Positions 9,158 to 18,584 of a stretch of 64,000 nucleotides of DNA are shown here, in pieces. The translations under genes were made by a program, and so were the position numbers. Position 1 is the first letter of the stretch, and each line of letters starts with the position of its first letter. Below the pieces are notes generated by a model. It had not been told where the DNA came from, did not search any database, and saw nothing but the letters and a program-made list of their open reading frames with translations. Source of the DNA: an uncultured Lachnospiraceae bacterium (GTDB lineage Bacteria; Bacillota; Clostridia; Lachnospirales; Lachnospiraceae). The stretch is from positions 1 through 64,000 of the forward strand of contig CAJUJG010000012.1 of NCBI GenBank assembly GCA_910586715.1, in the 5' to 3' direction.

Positions 9158-9853
9158 TTAAACAAACCGGTACCCTAAAAATCCAAGCCCGCGGGCGCCC
9201 ATCGTGCCCATTCCGTTTGCCAAAGCAAAATACATCACTTTTTGCGCATTTTCATCGTCTGATACCTGCATTGACAGTTTATCGCCCAACAGCGTTATTC
9301 CCTTGTAGCAAACGCCTACCGCACACTTGCTTTTGAGTTCCAGTTGATGATAAAGCGTGATGTTTTCTGCTATTTTATCGCCGGTATATTCTTCGTACTG
9401 GTGACACAGGCTCGACGTAAGTTCTCTCTCAAAATCCTCAAAAGACATGCAGTCGCGCCAGTAACCTTTATCATTTTTTAATACAACCGGCGTTAGGGAA
9501 TATACGGACGCAATCTGTTTTCGCGGTATCTGTTTCACGGTTCTTGTAAGTCCTTTTATGGCATCTGTTCTGTAATCAGCAAGCCCGTCCATTAGATAAG
9601 ACAATAGTTCTTTGTCTGCCGTGCGGATACGGAATTGGTAAATTTGGTCGTGTTTGTAGGCTTTCATACCTTTTTCTATTTCAATTGGGAGATCGTAGTT
9701 ATAACCTTTAATTGATTTTCGCCGATGGAATTCATTGAACTGTTCATTCTGTGCCAAATAACCGTCGATGAACTTATTTAATTCACCATAAATCAACGGA
9801 ACCGGAATATCTCTCAGTATGTAGATACGACATATCATTTCATATATATTCAT
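9158..9853 (-). CDS. cas6: CRISPR pre-crRNA endoribonuclease Cas6
   Basis: 231 aa RAMP protein that cuts the repeat and leaves the 8-nt handle ATTGAAAT. The C-terminus has the diagnostic glycine-rich loop, NGMGTMGARGLGFLGYRF, the best single identifier. A histidine near residue 43 in NEFHRRKS is a candidate general acid/base. First gene of the operon: GGAGG sits 5 nt before the ATG, and a promoter is visible 140 bp upstream. The 79-bp gap to cas8b is the largest inside the effector block but contains no terminator that I can see. Confidence 0.95.
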   Translation of the reverse strand: MNIYEMICRIYILRDIPVPLIYGELNKFIDGYLAQNEQFNEFHRRKSIKGYNYDLPIEIEKGMKAYKHDQIYQFRIRTADKELLSYLMDGLADYRTDAIKGLTRTVKQIPRKQIASVYSLTPVVLKNDKGYWRDCMSFEDFERELTSSLCHQYEEYTGDKIAENITLYHQLELKSKCAVGVCYKGITLLGDKLSMQVSDDENAQKVMYFALANGMGTMGARGLGFLGYRFV

Positions 9854-9993
9854 AATTTCCTCCGCTTTTGCTTCGTTTGGTACTTATTTACATTTTATTA
9901 TTTGTAACTATACAACTTTGTCAGGAAATAATAAAGAATTAATTATTTCCTCTCTTAATCCAAAAATAATTCATCTTTTATTTTGATAATTTC

Positions 9994-10022
9994 ATTGTAC
10001 ACTGTTTCCACTGTCTTCGCAA
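9994..10022 (-). promoter_or_regulatory. Likely promoter of the cas operon
   Basis: On the minus strand TTGCGA (10022-10017) and TACAAT (9999-9994) are separated by exactly 17 bp, giving a 5' leader of about 135 nt before cas6. The rest of 9854-10149 is AT-rich and holds no gene. Confidence 0.55.
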
Positions 10023-10149
10023 ATGTTTGTAAAACATTATTTTACATTTTTTACCATAATTTTTTCTACACACATTGAAACATATATAAACGCATAGTAT
10101 CGCAAACCATAAACGCCGTATACTTCCTCTCGCATCTTGTCATAAATTG

Positions 10150-10178
10150 TTGACTTTGAAAAAACAAAAGACTATAAT
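10150..10178 (+). promoter_or_regulatory. Promoter of the antiporter gene
   Basis: TTGACT and TATAAT 17 bp apart, close to the sigma-A consensus. Transcription would start near 10185, leaving a leader of about 125 nt that contains two hairpins. Confidence 0.7.
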
Positions 10179-10230
10179 GTGAAAAGCATATGAGATATAC
10201 GATGCATAAAATATTATGAAAGAGGGGAAA

Positions 10231-10285
10231 CGTTGAAAATTAAAATTTTCAACGTTACGAGTTTGTTCTATAAGGCACAAACTCG
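10231..10285 (+). repeat. Two consecutive hairpins in the antiporter 5' leader
   Basis: 10231-10254 is an inverted repeat with 11-bp perfect arms (CGTTGAAAATT / AATTTTCAACG) around AA. 10258-10285 has 9-bp arms (CGAGTTTGT / ACAAACTCG) around a 10-nt loop. The second hairpin ends just before the GGAG ribosome binding site. The same order (GTTGAAA-type hairpin, second hairpin, ribosome binding site, ATG) occurs at 62354-62285. Confidence 0.75.
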
Positions 10286-10312
10286 CGCACGGAGAAAGGA
10301 GCAGTGTGAAAA

Positions 10313-11494
10313 ATGGAATCGTATTTCATGTTTAAAAATTTGGCAATTATTATCATCGCCGCCAAAGTCTGTGGCATTTTGGCAAGAAAGCTAAAAGCGC
10401 CTCAGGTAGTAGGCGAGATTATCGCGGGACTTCTAATCGGACCAAGCATTTTGGGTTGGGTGGAACAGTCGGATTTTCTAGTGCAGCTTGCTGAAATCGG
10501 CGTGGTTTTGCTGATGTTTTCGGCGGGACTCGAAACGGATTTAAAGGATTTGTTAAAAACAGGACCGATTGCCGCACTGATTGCGTGTGCGGGCGTGTTT
10601 ATTCCGCTGGTATGCGGTGCGCTGCTCTACATGGCATTTTACGGTGTCGGACCGTGGGGCTCGGAAGAGTTTTATAAGGCTGTTTTTGTCGGCACGATTC
10701 TGACTGCGACATCCGTGAGCATTACGGTCGAGTCGCTGCGGGAAATGGGTAAGCTAAAAGGAAGGGTCGGCACGACAATTCTGAGTGCGGCAATTATTGA
10801 CGACGTGATTGGTATTATCGTACTGACGTTTGTGATTGGCTTTAAGAGCCCGGATTCAAAGCCCATGGCGGTGCTGACCAACACAGTTTTATTTTTCGTG
10901 TTTGCGATTGTGGTCGGGTTTCTCTGTTATAAAGTGTTTCAATTTGTGGACAGCAAATATCCGCATACAAGGCGTATTCCGATTGCGGGATTGGCGTTGT
11001 GCCTTGCAATGGCGTACATTGCGGAGCGGTATTTCGGGATTGCGGATATTACGGGGGCGTATGTGGCAGGCATTATTCTTTGCTCCATTCGGGACTCGGG
11101 GTATATTGCGGAAAAAATGGATACCAGTTCGTATATTCTGTTTGGTCCGGTGTTCTTTGCAAGTATCGGTCTGAAAACAAATGTGGACAGTGTGAATATG
11201 AGTATCCTGCTCTTTTCGCTTGCGTTTGTTGCCGTAGGATTGATTTCAAAGATTGTGGGATGCGGAATTATGGCGCGGCTTTGCAAGTTTAACGGATTGG
11301 ATTCGCTAAAAATTGGCGTTGGGATGATGACGCGCGGTGAGGTTGCGCTGATTGTTGCACAGAAAGGACTTTCGGCAGGACTGCTGACGCCAGTTTATTT
11401 TACGTCCGTTATTTTTCTGATTATTGTCTCGTCGATTTTGACGCCGATTATTTTGAAAATTTTATATTCCAAGGACACAGTTTCCCCGGCGTAA
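10313..11494 (+). CDS. Cation:proton antiporter (CPA2 family, Na+/H+ or K+/H+)
   Basis: 393 aa integral membrane protein with about 12 hydrophobic segments. Family signatures are the first helix region KLKAPQVVGEIIAGLLIGPS, FSAGLETDL, and the double-aspartate AAIIDDVIGI near residue 162, where cation and protons exchange in NhaA-fold antiporters. A late MMTRGEVALIVAQKG motif is the typical CPA2 helix. There is no cytoplasmic TrkA-N/RCK domain, so it resembles GerN/NapA-type transporters rather than KefB/KefC. The ATG follows a GGAG with about 11 nt spacing. It stands alone, with its own promoter and terminator. Confidence 0.93.
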   Translation: MESYFMFKNLAIIIIAAKVCGILARKLKAPQVVGEIIAGLLIGPSILGWVEQSDFLVQLAEIGVVLLMFSAGLETDLKDLLKTGPIAALIACAGVFIPLVCGALLYMAFYGVGPWGSEEFYKAVFVGTILTATSVSITVESLREMGKLKGRVGTTILSAAIIDDVIGIIVLTFVIGFKSPDSKPMAVLTNTVLFFVFAIVVGFLCYKVFQFVDSKYPHTRRIPIAGLALCLAMAYIAERYFGIADITGAYVAGIILCSIRDSGYIAEKMDTSSYILFGPVFFASIGLKTNVDSVNMSILLFSLAFVAVGLISKIVGCGIMARLCKFNGLDSLKIGVGMMTRGEVALIVAQKGLSAGLLTPVYFTSVIFLIIVSSILTPIILKILYSKDTVSPA

Positions 11495-11606
11495 AACCGG
11501 GGATTTTTATGCACACGGGCACCCAAAGGAAATTTGTCACCAAACCGATAAATCGGTTCGCTGACGGGTGCCCGGCGCGCGCGTAGGGAAGATAAATCTT
11601 CTCTAC
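11483..11606. terminator. Antiporter terminator followed by two more hairpins
   Basis: 11483-11508 is a rho-independent terminator (TCCCCGG / CCGGGGA then TTTTT) overlapping the antiporter stop. 11517-11573 forms a longer hairpin: outer arms GGGCACCC / GGGTGCCC, inner GTCA / TGAC and AACCGAT / ATCGGTT. 11583-11606 pairs GTAG and GAAGA with TCTTC and CTAC. The last hairpin abuts the end of the convergent lipoprotein gene. Confidence 0.75.
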
Positions 11607-11612
11607 ACGATT

Positions 11613-13985
11613 TTATTTCATCGGGGAACGGATTTCACACTTGACACCATATGTCACTTCTGCGGTGATTCGATACATAGTTTTATAGTCTGCGCCGTGC
11701 AGCAGCAATCCAGTCACTTCAAAGTCATGCAGTCCTGTCAAAGAAATCACATTGACAACATTTTCTTCTGCAAACGGTTCGACCCACATCATTATCGGCC
11801 GCCCTTTCACAGCCTCTACCGCATTTTGCACATGCTCAATTCCTTCTCCATCACCATATAAAAGCAGGCTTTCATATGTTCCCATGTTGCTTGGCTCCCA
11901 AATGGATTTACCATAATGCTCCATCACCTTGTCATTGTCCAAGTCGCACCGGTATTGGTAATCTTCCTCCAAAGGCGATAGCTCCTCACAGCTTCCGACA
12001 ATCGCTTCATGCGCGTCAATTTGTTCCTTAAAGAAAAGGCTGTTGTGCATAATGTCCTGCGCAAGCGCCCTGTAATCCTCCTTTGCGCATTCGGCAAGCG
12101 TTGTATCATATTGTTCGGGGAAAAGCATCAAGTCTGCCGATTCCACCTGCACCCCGTCCACATAACACGCCAAGCTGATACCGCTATATATTTTTTTGCT
12201 ATAATCGTACCGTGTACGGCACAGGTAATTTTTCCCCTCATAGGAAATCATACCAAACTCTTCTTTCACGGCGTCATAGCTGTTTGTCTTCTGATAGGTA
12301 CCGTCTTCCTGTCCCTTGTAAAAAACATACTCCGTAAAGCCTGCCGAGCCGCCAAAATATTCCTCTGCGACAAGATCCAAAATACCGTCATTATCCCCGT
12401 CTGTCGTTATCATAATGTAATCCCCTAATCTGTCCGCCCGAATCACATCGCTGCGCAGCGCTATGTTGTCTTTGGCAAGCGCAAGGGTCTCCTCCTTTGT
12501 TAATTCTTTGTCATTCATCAGTCCTTTTAACGTTTCCAATTCCGTGCCGTCAAGCATGGATTTTGTAATCAAGTCTAACAGCTCCTGTGGTATGGTTTCA
12601 TTTTTTCTTTGGTTATCGTCGATTTTGTGGAGGTTTCCGTCGTTTTCTTCGGGAAGCATTCCGGCGTAGAACTGCTGATACCGCTTTTGCACGCTTAAAC
12701 TGTTTTGTTTCCACTCCTCGATTGTGAAAGTTTCATCAAACAGCACACGCTCAGCGCTTTCCCCATAAGCGCATATCCGCACGCTGTCCTCGCGCACGTT
12801 TGCCGCACATTCACGCTTTTTCACCAACGCAGTCCCTTCCCATTTCCAAATATTCTCCGTTTGGTCGAACGCATCCCGAGACGATTTCCCTTCAGCATCC
12901 TTTGCATATTCGACATTATAAGTCCATATGCTCTGTGCCTGCGGATAGTATTCTGCATTCCATGAATGCACCGAAAACTCCTCCGGTATCTGCGCTGCCT
13001 CATACACTTTTTTGTCTGCATTCCAAAGGTAAATCTTTGTTTCCGATATTGCCATATCAGGACAGCCGTCAAAATTGCAGTCCTCAAATGCAGGAGCGTC
13101 GTTCCATTCCCCATATGCAATATTTTGATACAGGGAAGTAAAATACCCGTCCTCAAACAACAGAATTACCCGCATCCTGTCTCTGATTATGTCTTGGCTT
13201 ACCAAAAAGGACATATCGTCCTGCACATTGATTTTGCTGTAAAGTTTATCCGCATTGCGATACCTGGCGCCAAAATCGCAGATGCCGTTTCCCCCCCGGA
13301 CTGCCTTGTCATCAAGCAGCCCTCCAAAACTATAATCACATTCTTCCGAAAGCTCTTCCACAAGATAGACATCGTTCCCATATATCAGTATGTAACCATT
13401 GATATCGGGCTTTTCATAGCTGAGCAGGTAACAGCGTTCCTTTCCCCATGCATATCGCTCGCTAAGAACCGTGCCTGGCAGCAAATCCAGCAATGCACTG
13501 AAAAGCTCCATGATATTGCCGTATTCCGCATGGTAATTTGTAAGCCATATGCGCGGCGGAAACGGTCCACTATTGCCATATCCCTCCCCCTCCCCAATTT
13601 TTTCCGCTCCTATGAGGTCTATCACGGCTGCGCTGCCAGCCATCTCCTGCTGCTGTGCGGTGACACCGTTGGGTAGCGTAATACGAAGATTGCCGTAACA
13701 CACTGCATCTGTCTCTATGACAAGTTTTGTGTCAAGCCGCTCTATCGCCGCAAATGACGCCGACAATTCCGGTCCGGCTTTGTCTTCCGCAGTCTGCGCT
13801 TCCTGGCCACTATTGGTATGCAGCTCGTCAGCGTTCGAAACAGCCTCGGCTGACGCGACCGTGCTTTGTGCCGTTTCCTGCAATGCGAGCGGCTGTGTGC
13901 TGCAGGCGGCAAGAAGCAGCGCAAGGATTATGATGCCCGTCAGCAGCACGGTCTTTTGGTTCAAATGGAATAATAACGGTTTCAT
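11613..13985 (-). CDS. Large lipoprotein with Asp-rich FG-GAP/VCBS-like motifs (paralog 1 of 3)
   Basis: 790 aa. A signal peptide with lipobox LLAAC predicts lipidation at C28 and exposure on the outer face of the membrane. Two calcium-loop-like motifs stand out, FEDCNFDGCPDMA near residue 285 and TTDGDNDGILDLVAEEYFGG near 525, as seen in FG-GAP/VCBS repeats. Long stretches align by eye with the next two genes (for example the segments around NADKKVYEAAQIPEEF and GFTEYVFYKGQEDGTY), so the three are tandem duplicates. Function unknown; binding of a surface ligand or polymer is only a guess. It lies last in a possible operon starting with an ABC exporter. The ribosome binding site GGGAG precedes the ATG. 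Confidence 0.85.
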   Translation of the reverse strand: MKPLLFHLNQKTVLLTGIIILALLLAACSTQPLALQETAQSTVASAEAVSNADELHTNSGQEAQTAEDKAGPELSASFAAIERLDTKLVIETDAVCYGNLRITLPNGVTAQQQEMAGSAAVIDLIGAEKIGEGEGYGNSGPFPPRIWLTNYHAEYGNIMELFSALLDLLPGTVLSERYAWGKERCYLLSYEKPDINGYILIYGNDVYLVEELSEECDYSFGGLLDDKAVRGGNGICDFGARYRNADKLYSKINVQDDMSFLVSQDIIRDRMRVILLFEDGYFTSLYQNIAYGEWNDAPAFEDCNFDGCPDMAISETKIYLWNADKKVYEAAQIPEEFSVHSWNAEYYPQAQSIWTYNVEYAKDAEGKSSRDAFDQTENIWKWEGTALVKKRECAANVREDSVRICAYGESAERVLFDETFTIEEWKQNSLSVQKRYQQFYAGMLPEENDGNLHKIDDNQRKNETIPQELLDLITKSMLDGTELETLKGLMNDKELTKEETLALAKDNIALRSDVIRADRLGDYIMITTDGDNDGILDLVAEEYFGGSAGFTEYVFYKGQEDGTYQKTNSYDAVKEEFGMISYEGKNYLCRTRYDYSKKIYSGISLACYVDGVQVESADLMLFPEQYDTTLAECAKEDYRALAQDIMHNSLFFKEQIDAHEAIVGSCEELSPLEEDYQYRCDLDNDKVMEHYGKSIWEPSNMGTYESLLLYGDGEGIEHVQNAVEAVKGRPIMMWVEPFAEENVVNVISLTGLHDFEVTGLLLHGADYKTMYRITAEVTYGVKCEIRSPMK

Positions 13986-14021
13986 CTGTGTTTGTACTCC
14001 CTTCTGTTTTTGCCAGTTTCT

Positions 14022-16472
14022 CTATCGTTGAACAGTGTTGTTATCGTACTCCTCACGTATGGTGTACACTGCGTCCGCAGTTATTTTGTATACGGTCTGT
14101 GTGCGTGTTCCTTCTATTAAGAATGCCGTAATTGCAAAGTCATCAAGCCCTGTCGGTTTTTTTGCGTTGTCATCGTGCTCTAGCCCCGTTCGGGAAATGA
14201 CGTGAACGATTGTCTTGTTTTCATACAAATCCGCCCACATCATAATCGGCAATCCCTCTACCGTCTCGATTGCATCTTCAACCGCTTGGATTGCGTCCCT
14301 AGAGGCATCTGTTCCCGTATCCTTTCCGGAAAAGCTGATATATTCCCGCATCGTGAGATTGCCCGGTGTCCAAACGGATTTCTCATACTGCTCCAAGGCG
14401 TCATCATTGTTCAAATCGCACTGGTATTCGTGCTTCTCAAGCGGCAGTTTTTCCTCCGCGCTGCCGATAATGTCGGCGTTTCGGTCCATTTTTTCTTTGT
14501 ATGCACGGGCATTTTCCAGTGTTTCCTCCGCGAGCGTCCTGTACTTTTTTGATGCACATTCGGTAATTTTAAAATCATACGATTTGGGCGTAAGCATCAA
14601 ATTCCATATTGCCGCCTGCACACCGTCAATATAGCAGGTCAGGCTGATGCCGCTGTATTCCTTTGTGTCGTAGTCGTAAAGCCTGCGGCATAAATAATTT
14701 TTTTCGTCATAACGGATAAAGGAAAAGCTTTCCTGTACGGAATAGTAGGTACACGTCTTTTCAAAAGTGCCGTCCTCCTGCCCCTGATAAAAAACGTATT
14801 CCGTAAAGCCGCCGGTTCCGCCATAATAAATCTCCGCCACAATATCCGAAATGCCGTCGTTGTCCCCGTCAACCAAAAGCATTGTGTAATCCCCCTCCGC
14901 TTCCGCACATTCGACATCATAGCGCAGGGAGAGATTATCCTTGGCAATGGCGAGGACTTTTTCCTTTGTTAATTCTTTGCCAATCCCAAGGGTATCCACA
15001 AGCACGTTTTCTTTACTTTCCAGTATGGCTTCTGAAACACTGTCCAAAAGCCCCTGCGGAATGGCTTCCTCCTTGTAGTCTACCTTATGAAGCCTTCCCG
15101 CGTTTTTTGTCGAAAGGGCTCCCTCGTAGAATTTGCGATAGCACACCTGTACCGCATCGCTGTTTTGCTCCCACTCCGCAATGGGGACAATTTCATCGTA
15201 CAAAACGGTTTTGTCTTCATTATGATATGCATAGGCGCAAATCCGCACCGCTTCCTCCCGCACTTGCGCGGTACATTCACGCTTTTTTGTCAAGGTCGTC
15301 CCTTCCCACTGCCAAAGCGTTTCCGTATTGTCATATCGGTTCCAGTAAGTCGCACCGTCGGCGTTTACCACATAATCCGTATCGTACGACCAAATGGTTT
15401 TTGTTTCGGGATAGCACTCGAAGTCCCAAGAAAAGGTTGGAAATTCTTCGGGCATTTGCGCTGCCTCAAATGTTTTTTTGTCTGTGTTCCAAAGCCATAT
15501 TTCTGTCGGTTCTCCACTACGGAACAAAATCGCGTCCATGCTCCCGTCAAAATTGTAGTCCTCAAATTGGATTTCCGTGGGATATTTCACAAAAACGTAT
15601 TCCACAAACGGAGCCTTAAAGCTGCCGTCCCAATAAAGGGAAAGTCTGTCCGTTTCGCCTTTATAGGTGGTCAGCGCCGCCAACAGGGTACCGTCCTGCT
15701 CTGTTTTCCATTTTCTGATTTCAATGTAATCCGTATTCCTGTCTCTGGTATCAAGCGTCTGTATGCTGCTATCCCAATGAACCCGACCGTCCCCAAGCAG
15801 CGCGTCAAAGCTGTAATTGTGCTCCGATAAAACCTCCTCGACGATGCAGACATCGCTGCCGCACACCAGTACGTAGCCGTTTTGGTAGGGCTTGCTGTAG
15901 GTGAACAGGTAGTGCAGATTGTCGCCCGTTTTGTCGCAAAGACGCAGGGTAACATCGGGCAGAACGTCAAGCAGTAAGCTTGCAAGCTGCCATTTGTTTT
16001 CGTATGACGCATTATAATACGAAAGCCAAAGGCGCGGCGGCAACGGTCCTTTTGTGCCGTAGCAGCCGTCCATATCCCTTATTTGCTCCGCGCCGATTAG
16101 ATCAATGACGCAGGCGGATTTATCGTCCGTTTTGGGAGTGGGTTGGCGCGCGGCTTTTGCGTCGAGGAGCGTGATGCAAAGGGCGCCGTAGTGCAGGGTG
16201 TTGTCGATTTGTTTGAATTCCGCATCAACGGGCATTATATATGTATCTTTCATTTTGGTAGTCGGCGTGGTTATGTATGGCGCGCTGTCGTTCAGTATTG
16301 CCATACGTTCTCCCGTTTCGTCCAACGCCGTCATAAGGGCTGCGTTTTCTTCTGTTGTAACTGCATTCGGCGCGCTTTCCCGTGACGCCGTCCGCCATAC
16401 GATACACGCAGTCAGAATCATCGCGGCGATTATGATAATGGATATTTTGTTTTTGTATTTTCTGTTTTTCAT
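14022..16472 (-). CDS. Large lipoprotein with Asp-rich FG-GAP/VCBS-like motifs (paralog 2 of 3)
   Basis: 816 aa, the longest of the tandem set. The N-terminal membrane segment ends in lipobox ILTAC (C23). It shares with its neighbours the motifs FEDYNFDGSMDAIL, LWNTDKKTFEAAQMPEEFP and LVDGDNDGISDIVAEIYYGG, and a C-terminal block with CDLNNDDALEQYEKSVW followed by VEGLPIMMWADLYENKTIVH that is also in paralog 1 but absent from paralog 3. GGGGAG lies 10 nt before the ATG. It ends 37 bp before paralog 1 begins. No enzymatic motif was recognised. Confidence 0.85.
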   Translation of the reverse strand: MKNRKYKNKISIIIIAAMILTACIVWRTASRESAPNAVTTEENAALMTALDETGERMAILNDSAPYITTPTTKMKDTYIMPVDAEFKQIDNTLHYGALCITLLDAKAARQPTPKTDDKSACVIDLIGAEQIRDMDGCYGTKGPLPPRLWLSYYNASYENKWQLASLLLDVLPDVTLRLCDKTGDNLHYLFTYSKPYQNGYVLVCGSDVCIVEEVLSEHNYSFDALLGDGRVHWDSSIQTLDTRDRNTDYIEIRKWKTEQDGTLLAALTTYKGETDRLSLYWDGSFKAPFVEYVFVKYPTEIQFEDYNFDGSMDAILFRSGEPTEIWLWNTDKKTFEAAQMPEEFPTFSWDFECYPETKTIWSYDTDYVVNADGATYWNRYDNTETLWQWEGTTLTKKRECTAQVREEAVRICAYAYHNEDKTVLYDEIVPIAEWEQNSDAVQVCYRKFYEGALSTKNAGRLHKVDYKEEAIPQGLLDSVSEAILESKENVLVDTLGIGKELTKEKVLAIAKDNLSLRYDVECAEAEGDYTMLLVDGDNDGISDIVAEIYYGGTGGFTEYVFYQGQEDGTFEKTCTYYSVQESFSFIRYDEKNYLCRRLYDYDTKEYSGISLTCYIDGVQAAIWNLMLTPKSYDFKITECASKKYRTLAEETLENARAYKEKMDRNADIIGSAEEKLPLEKHEYQCDLNNDDALEQYEKSVWTPGNLTMREYISFSGKDTGTDASRDAIQAVEDAIETVEGLPIMMWADLYENKTIVHVISRTGLEHDDNAKKPTGLDDFAITAFLIEGTRTQTVYKITADAVYTIREEYDNNTVQR

Positions 16473-16518
16473 GATAAGGTAATCTCCCCGTTTCTTTCTT
16501 GCAGACTTTTTTGACGGC

Positions 16519-18462
16519 TTAATCTGCGCACTCCTGCCGCACCGCGTATGTCATGTAATCGTACTGAACGTCACCCTGCGCGGAAAAGAACAGCCTCACC
16601 GTTTCCACCGCAATTCCCTCCACATAGCACGCAAGGCTCATGCCATCCTTACTCCGGTACCCATAGGGCACGCGGCACACATAATTGTTCCCATCATAAG
16701 AAAGCACATAAAATTCCTCTCCCGCAAAAGAATATTCGTCTGTCTTTTTGTATGTCCCGTCCTTCTGACCTTGATAAATCCCATAGTCCGTAAATTGGTC
16801 CGCGTTGTGGTAATATTCCTTGGTAAGAATGTCTGCAATTCCGTCATTGTCCACATCTGCCCACACCATATAATATTCAATCTGTTCTTCTCCAAGCAAA
16901 CAGCCGCGCAGTTCCAAACAGTCCTTCGATACGTCAATCGCCTCCTGCCTTGTTAAAACTTTGTCAACCATATTCTTTTGAAGAAATTCCGGCACCGTAT
17001 GACTGCGCATGGCATCTGCAATTTTGTCCAAAAATGCCTGCGGAATATATTCCCTGCGGTTCTGACTGTATGTAACAGGATGCAGCCAGTCGTCGTTAAT
17101 TTCGGGCAGCAGCCCTGCATAAAAAGTCTGATAGCACGCCTGTACGCTGTCATTGTTCTGTTCCCATTCTGATCTGAAAACGGTCTTGTCAAACAAAAGC
17201 GTTTCCGCGTTATCCGTATAATCATATGCCCAAATCCCAATCTCCTCATCGCGCGGCACAGCCGAACATTTGCGTTTTAGAACCAGCGAGGTTCCTTCCC
17301 ACTGCCAAAGCGTTTCCGTGCGCATATATGGGTCCCATGAATCCGCGGGCTTTTGTTCCTCATTGTATTGATATCCATAAATGGTCTTTGTTTCTGCGTA
17401 ACATCTTGTCTGATAAAAAAACTGTGGAAATTCTTCGGGAATCCCTGTCGCCTCGTATGTCATTTTCTCAGCGTTCCAAAGATAAATGCCAATCGGTGCG
17501 GGCATAATCATGTCGGGACAACCGTCAAAATTGCAGTCTTTAAATTCAACCTGAATCGCCGATTCAGGAAACGAAAATATGCTTTCGGGCGAATTGAACT
17601 GTCCGTCACGATACAAAAATACCGTTCGGACACTGTCATTCTCTACAAACTGCACAGCCAGGAAGGTAACGGTTTCATCAGCTTTGACTTTCTCGTAAAC
17701 GGTATTATTTTTCTGAAGGTATGTGCCTCCAATCTCAATTGTACCGTCTTCCCATCTGACCGCATCCTCGTCGAGCAGACCATAAAAATATCGCTCTGCG
17801 GAATGCTCTTTTATGAGGTAAATGTCGTTTTTGTATACTACAGCATACCCGTTTTGATAGGGGAAATCATCGTATGTAAACAGGTAACGGCGGGCGGCGG
17901 CGTCTTTGTGGCGGAGCATCAAAACAGTGTCGGGCAGAATGTCGAGCAATGCGCTTGTCAAATCGAGGTCATTCTCATAATCGCCACGGTAGTGCGCAAT
18001 CCAAAGACGCGGAGGAAAAGGGGCAGGAATGTCTTGCGGATCCTTTGGGTTTTCCGCGCCAACGAGGTCGAGGACGTACATATTTTGTTCGGGTGTCTGC
18101 TCTTCAATAAATACACCGTCGGGGAGCGTGATGTGGAGAGAACCGTAGTACAAGATATTACCGTCCTGTTTAGGAGAAGTGGTGTCCCGTATCAGCGTGG
18201 TTCGTGTTTTTATTTCCTGCCGCGTTTTTGAGGATTGTACTTCTTTTGGTGTTTCTTTTTGGGTTATTTCTTTCTTTGGTGTTTCTTCACTAATGCTTTC
18301 TTCAAATGTATTTGCATTTTCTGTAATTGAGGTATCTTCCTGCGGCGTCGGCGCTTGAAGCGCGCAGCCTGCAAGCAGCATTGTGAAAATTATCACAATT
18401 GCAACTCCTTTTTTTGCACGATTTCTTTTTACAGGGGGGGCTTTTATCAATATGTTTTTCAT
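16519..18462 (-). CDS. Lipoprotein with Asp-rich FG-GAP/VCBS-like motifs (paralog 3 of 3, shorter)
   Basis: 647 aa with lipobox LLAGC (C33), followed by a Thr/Glu/Lys-rich linker to about residue 90. Same central motifs as its two neighbours: FKDCNFDGCPDMIMP, LWNAEKMTYEATGIPEEFP and WADVDNDGIADILTKEYY. It stops where the other two continue with about 140 more residues, so it has either lost the C-terminal block or represents the ancestral form. It is the first of the three after the ABC exporter (122-bp gap). Confidence 0.85.
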   Translation of the reverse strand: MKNILIKAPPVKRNRAKKGVAIVIIFTMLLAGCALQAPTPQEDTSITENANTFEESISEETPKKEITQKETPKEVQSSKTRQEIKTRTTLIRDTTSPKQDGNILYYGSLHITLPDGVFIEEQTPEQNMYVLDLVGAENPKDPQDIPAPFPPRLWIAHYRGDYENDLDLTSALLDILPDTVLMLRHKDAAARRYLFTYDDFPYQNGYAVVYKNDIYLIKEHSAERYFYGLLDEDAVRWEDGTIEIGGTYLQKNNTVYEKVKADETVTFLAVQFVENDSVRTVFLYRDGQFNSPESIFSFPESAIQVEFKDCNFDGCPDMIMPAPIGIYLWNAEKMTYEATGIPEEFPQFFYQTRCYAETKTIYGYQYNEEQKPADSWDPYMRTETLWQWEGTSLVLKRKCSAVPRDEEIGIWAYDYTDNAETLLFDKTVFRSEWEQNNDSVQACYQTFYAGLLPEINDDWLHPVTYSQNRREYIPQAFLDKIADAMRSHTVPEFLQKNMVDKVLTRQEAIDVSKDCLELRGCLLGEEQIEYYMVWADVDNDGIADILTKEYYHNADQFTDYGIYQGQKDGTYKKTDEYSFAGEEFYVLSYDGNNYVCRVPYGYRSKDGMSLACYVEGIAVETVRLFFSAQGDVQYDYMTYAVRQECAD

Positions 18463-18584
18463 AATCGTTATCCCGTTCCTCCTGTTTACATTTTTCTATA
18501 TTTTATCGAAAACATGCATCAAAGCTGCATCAAGGATCAAAACAAAATGCATCTTATATGCGGCGCTTTCCTGTTGGAGGTGCC

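Noticed and set aside
12966..13676. Plus-strand frame opposite lipoprotein 1
   Set aside because: Antisense shadow; Cys/His/Arg-rich composition typical of such frames.
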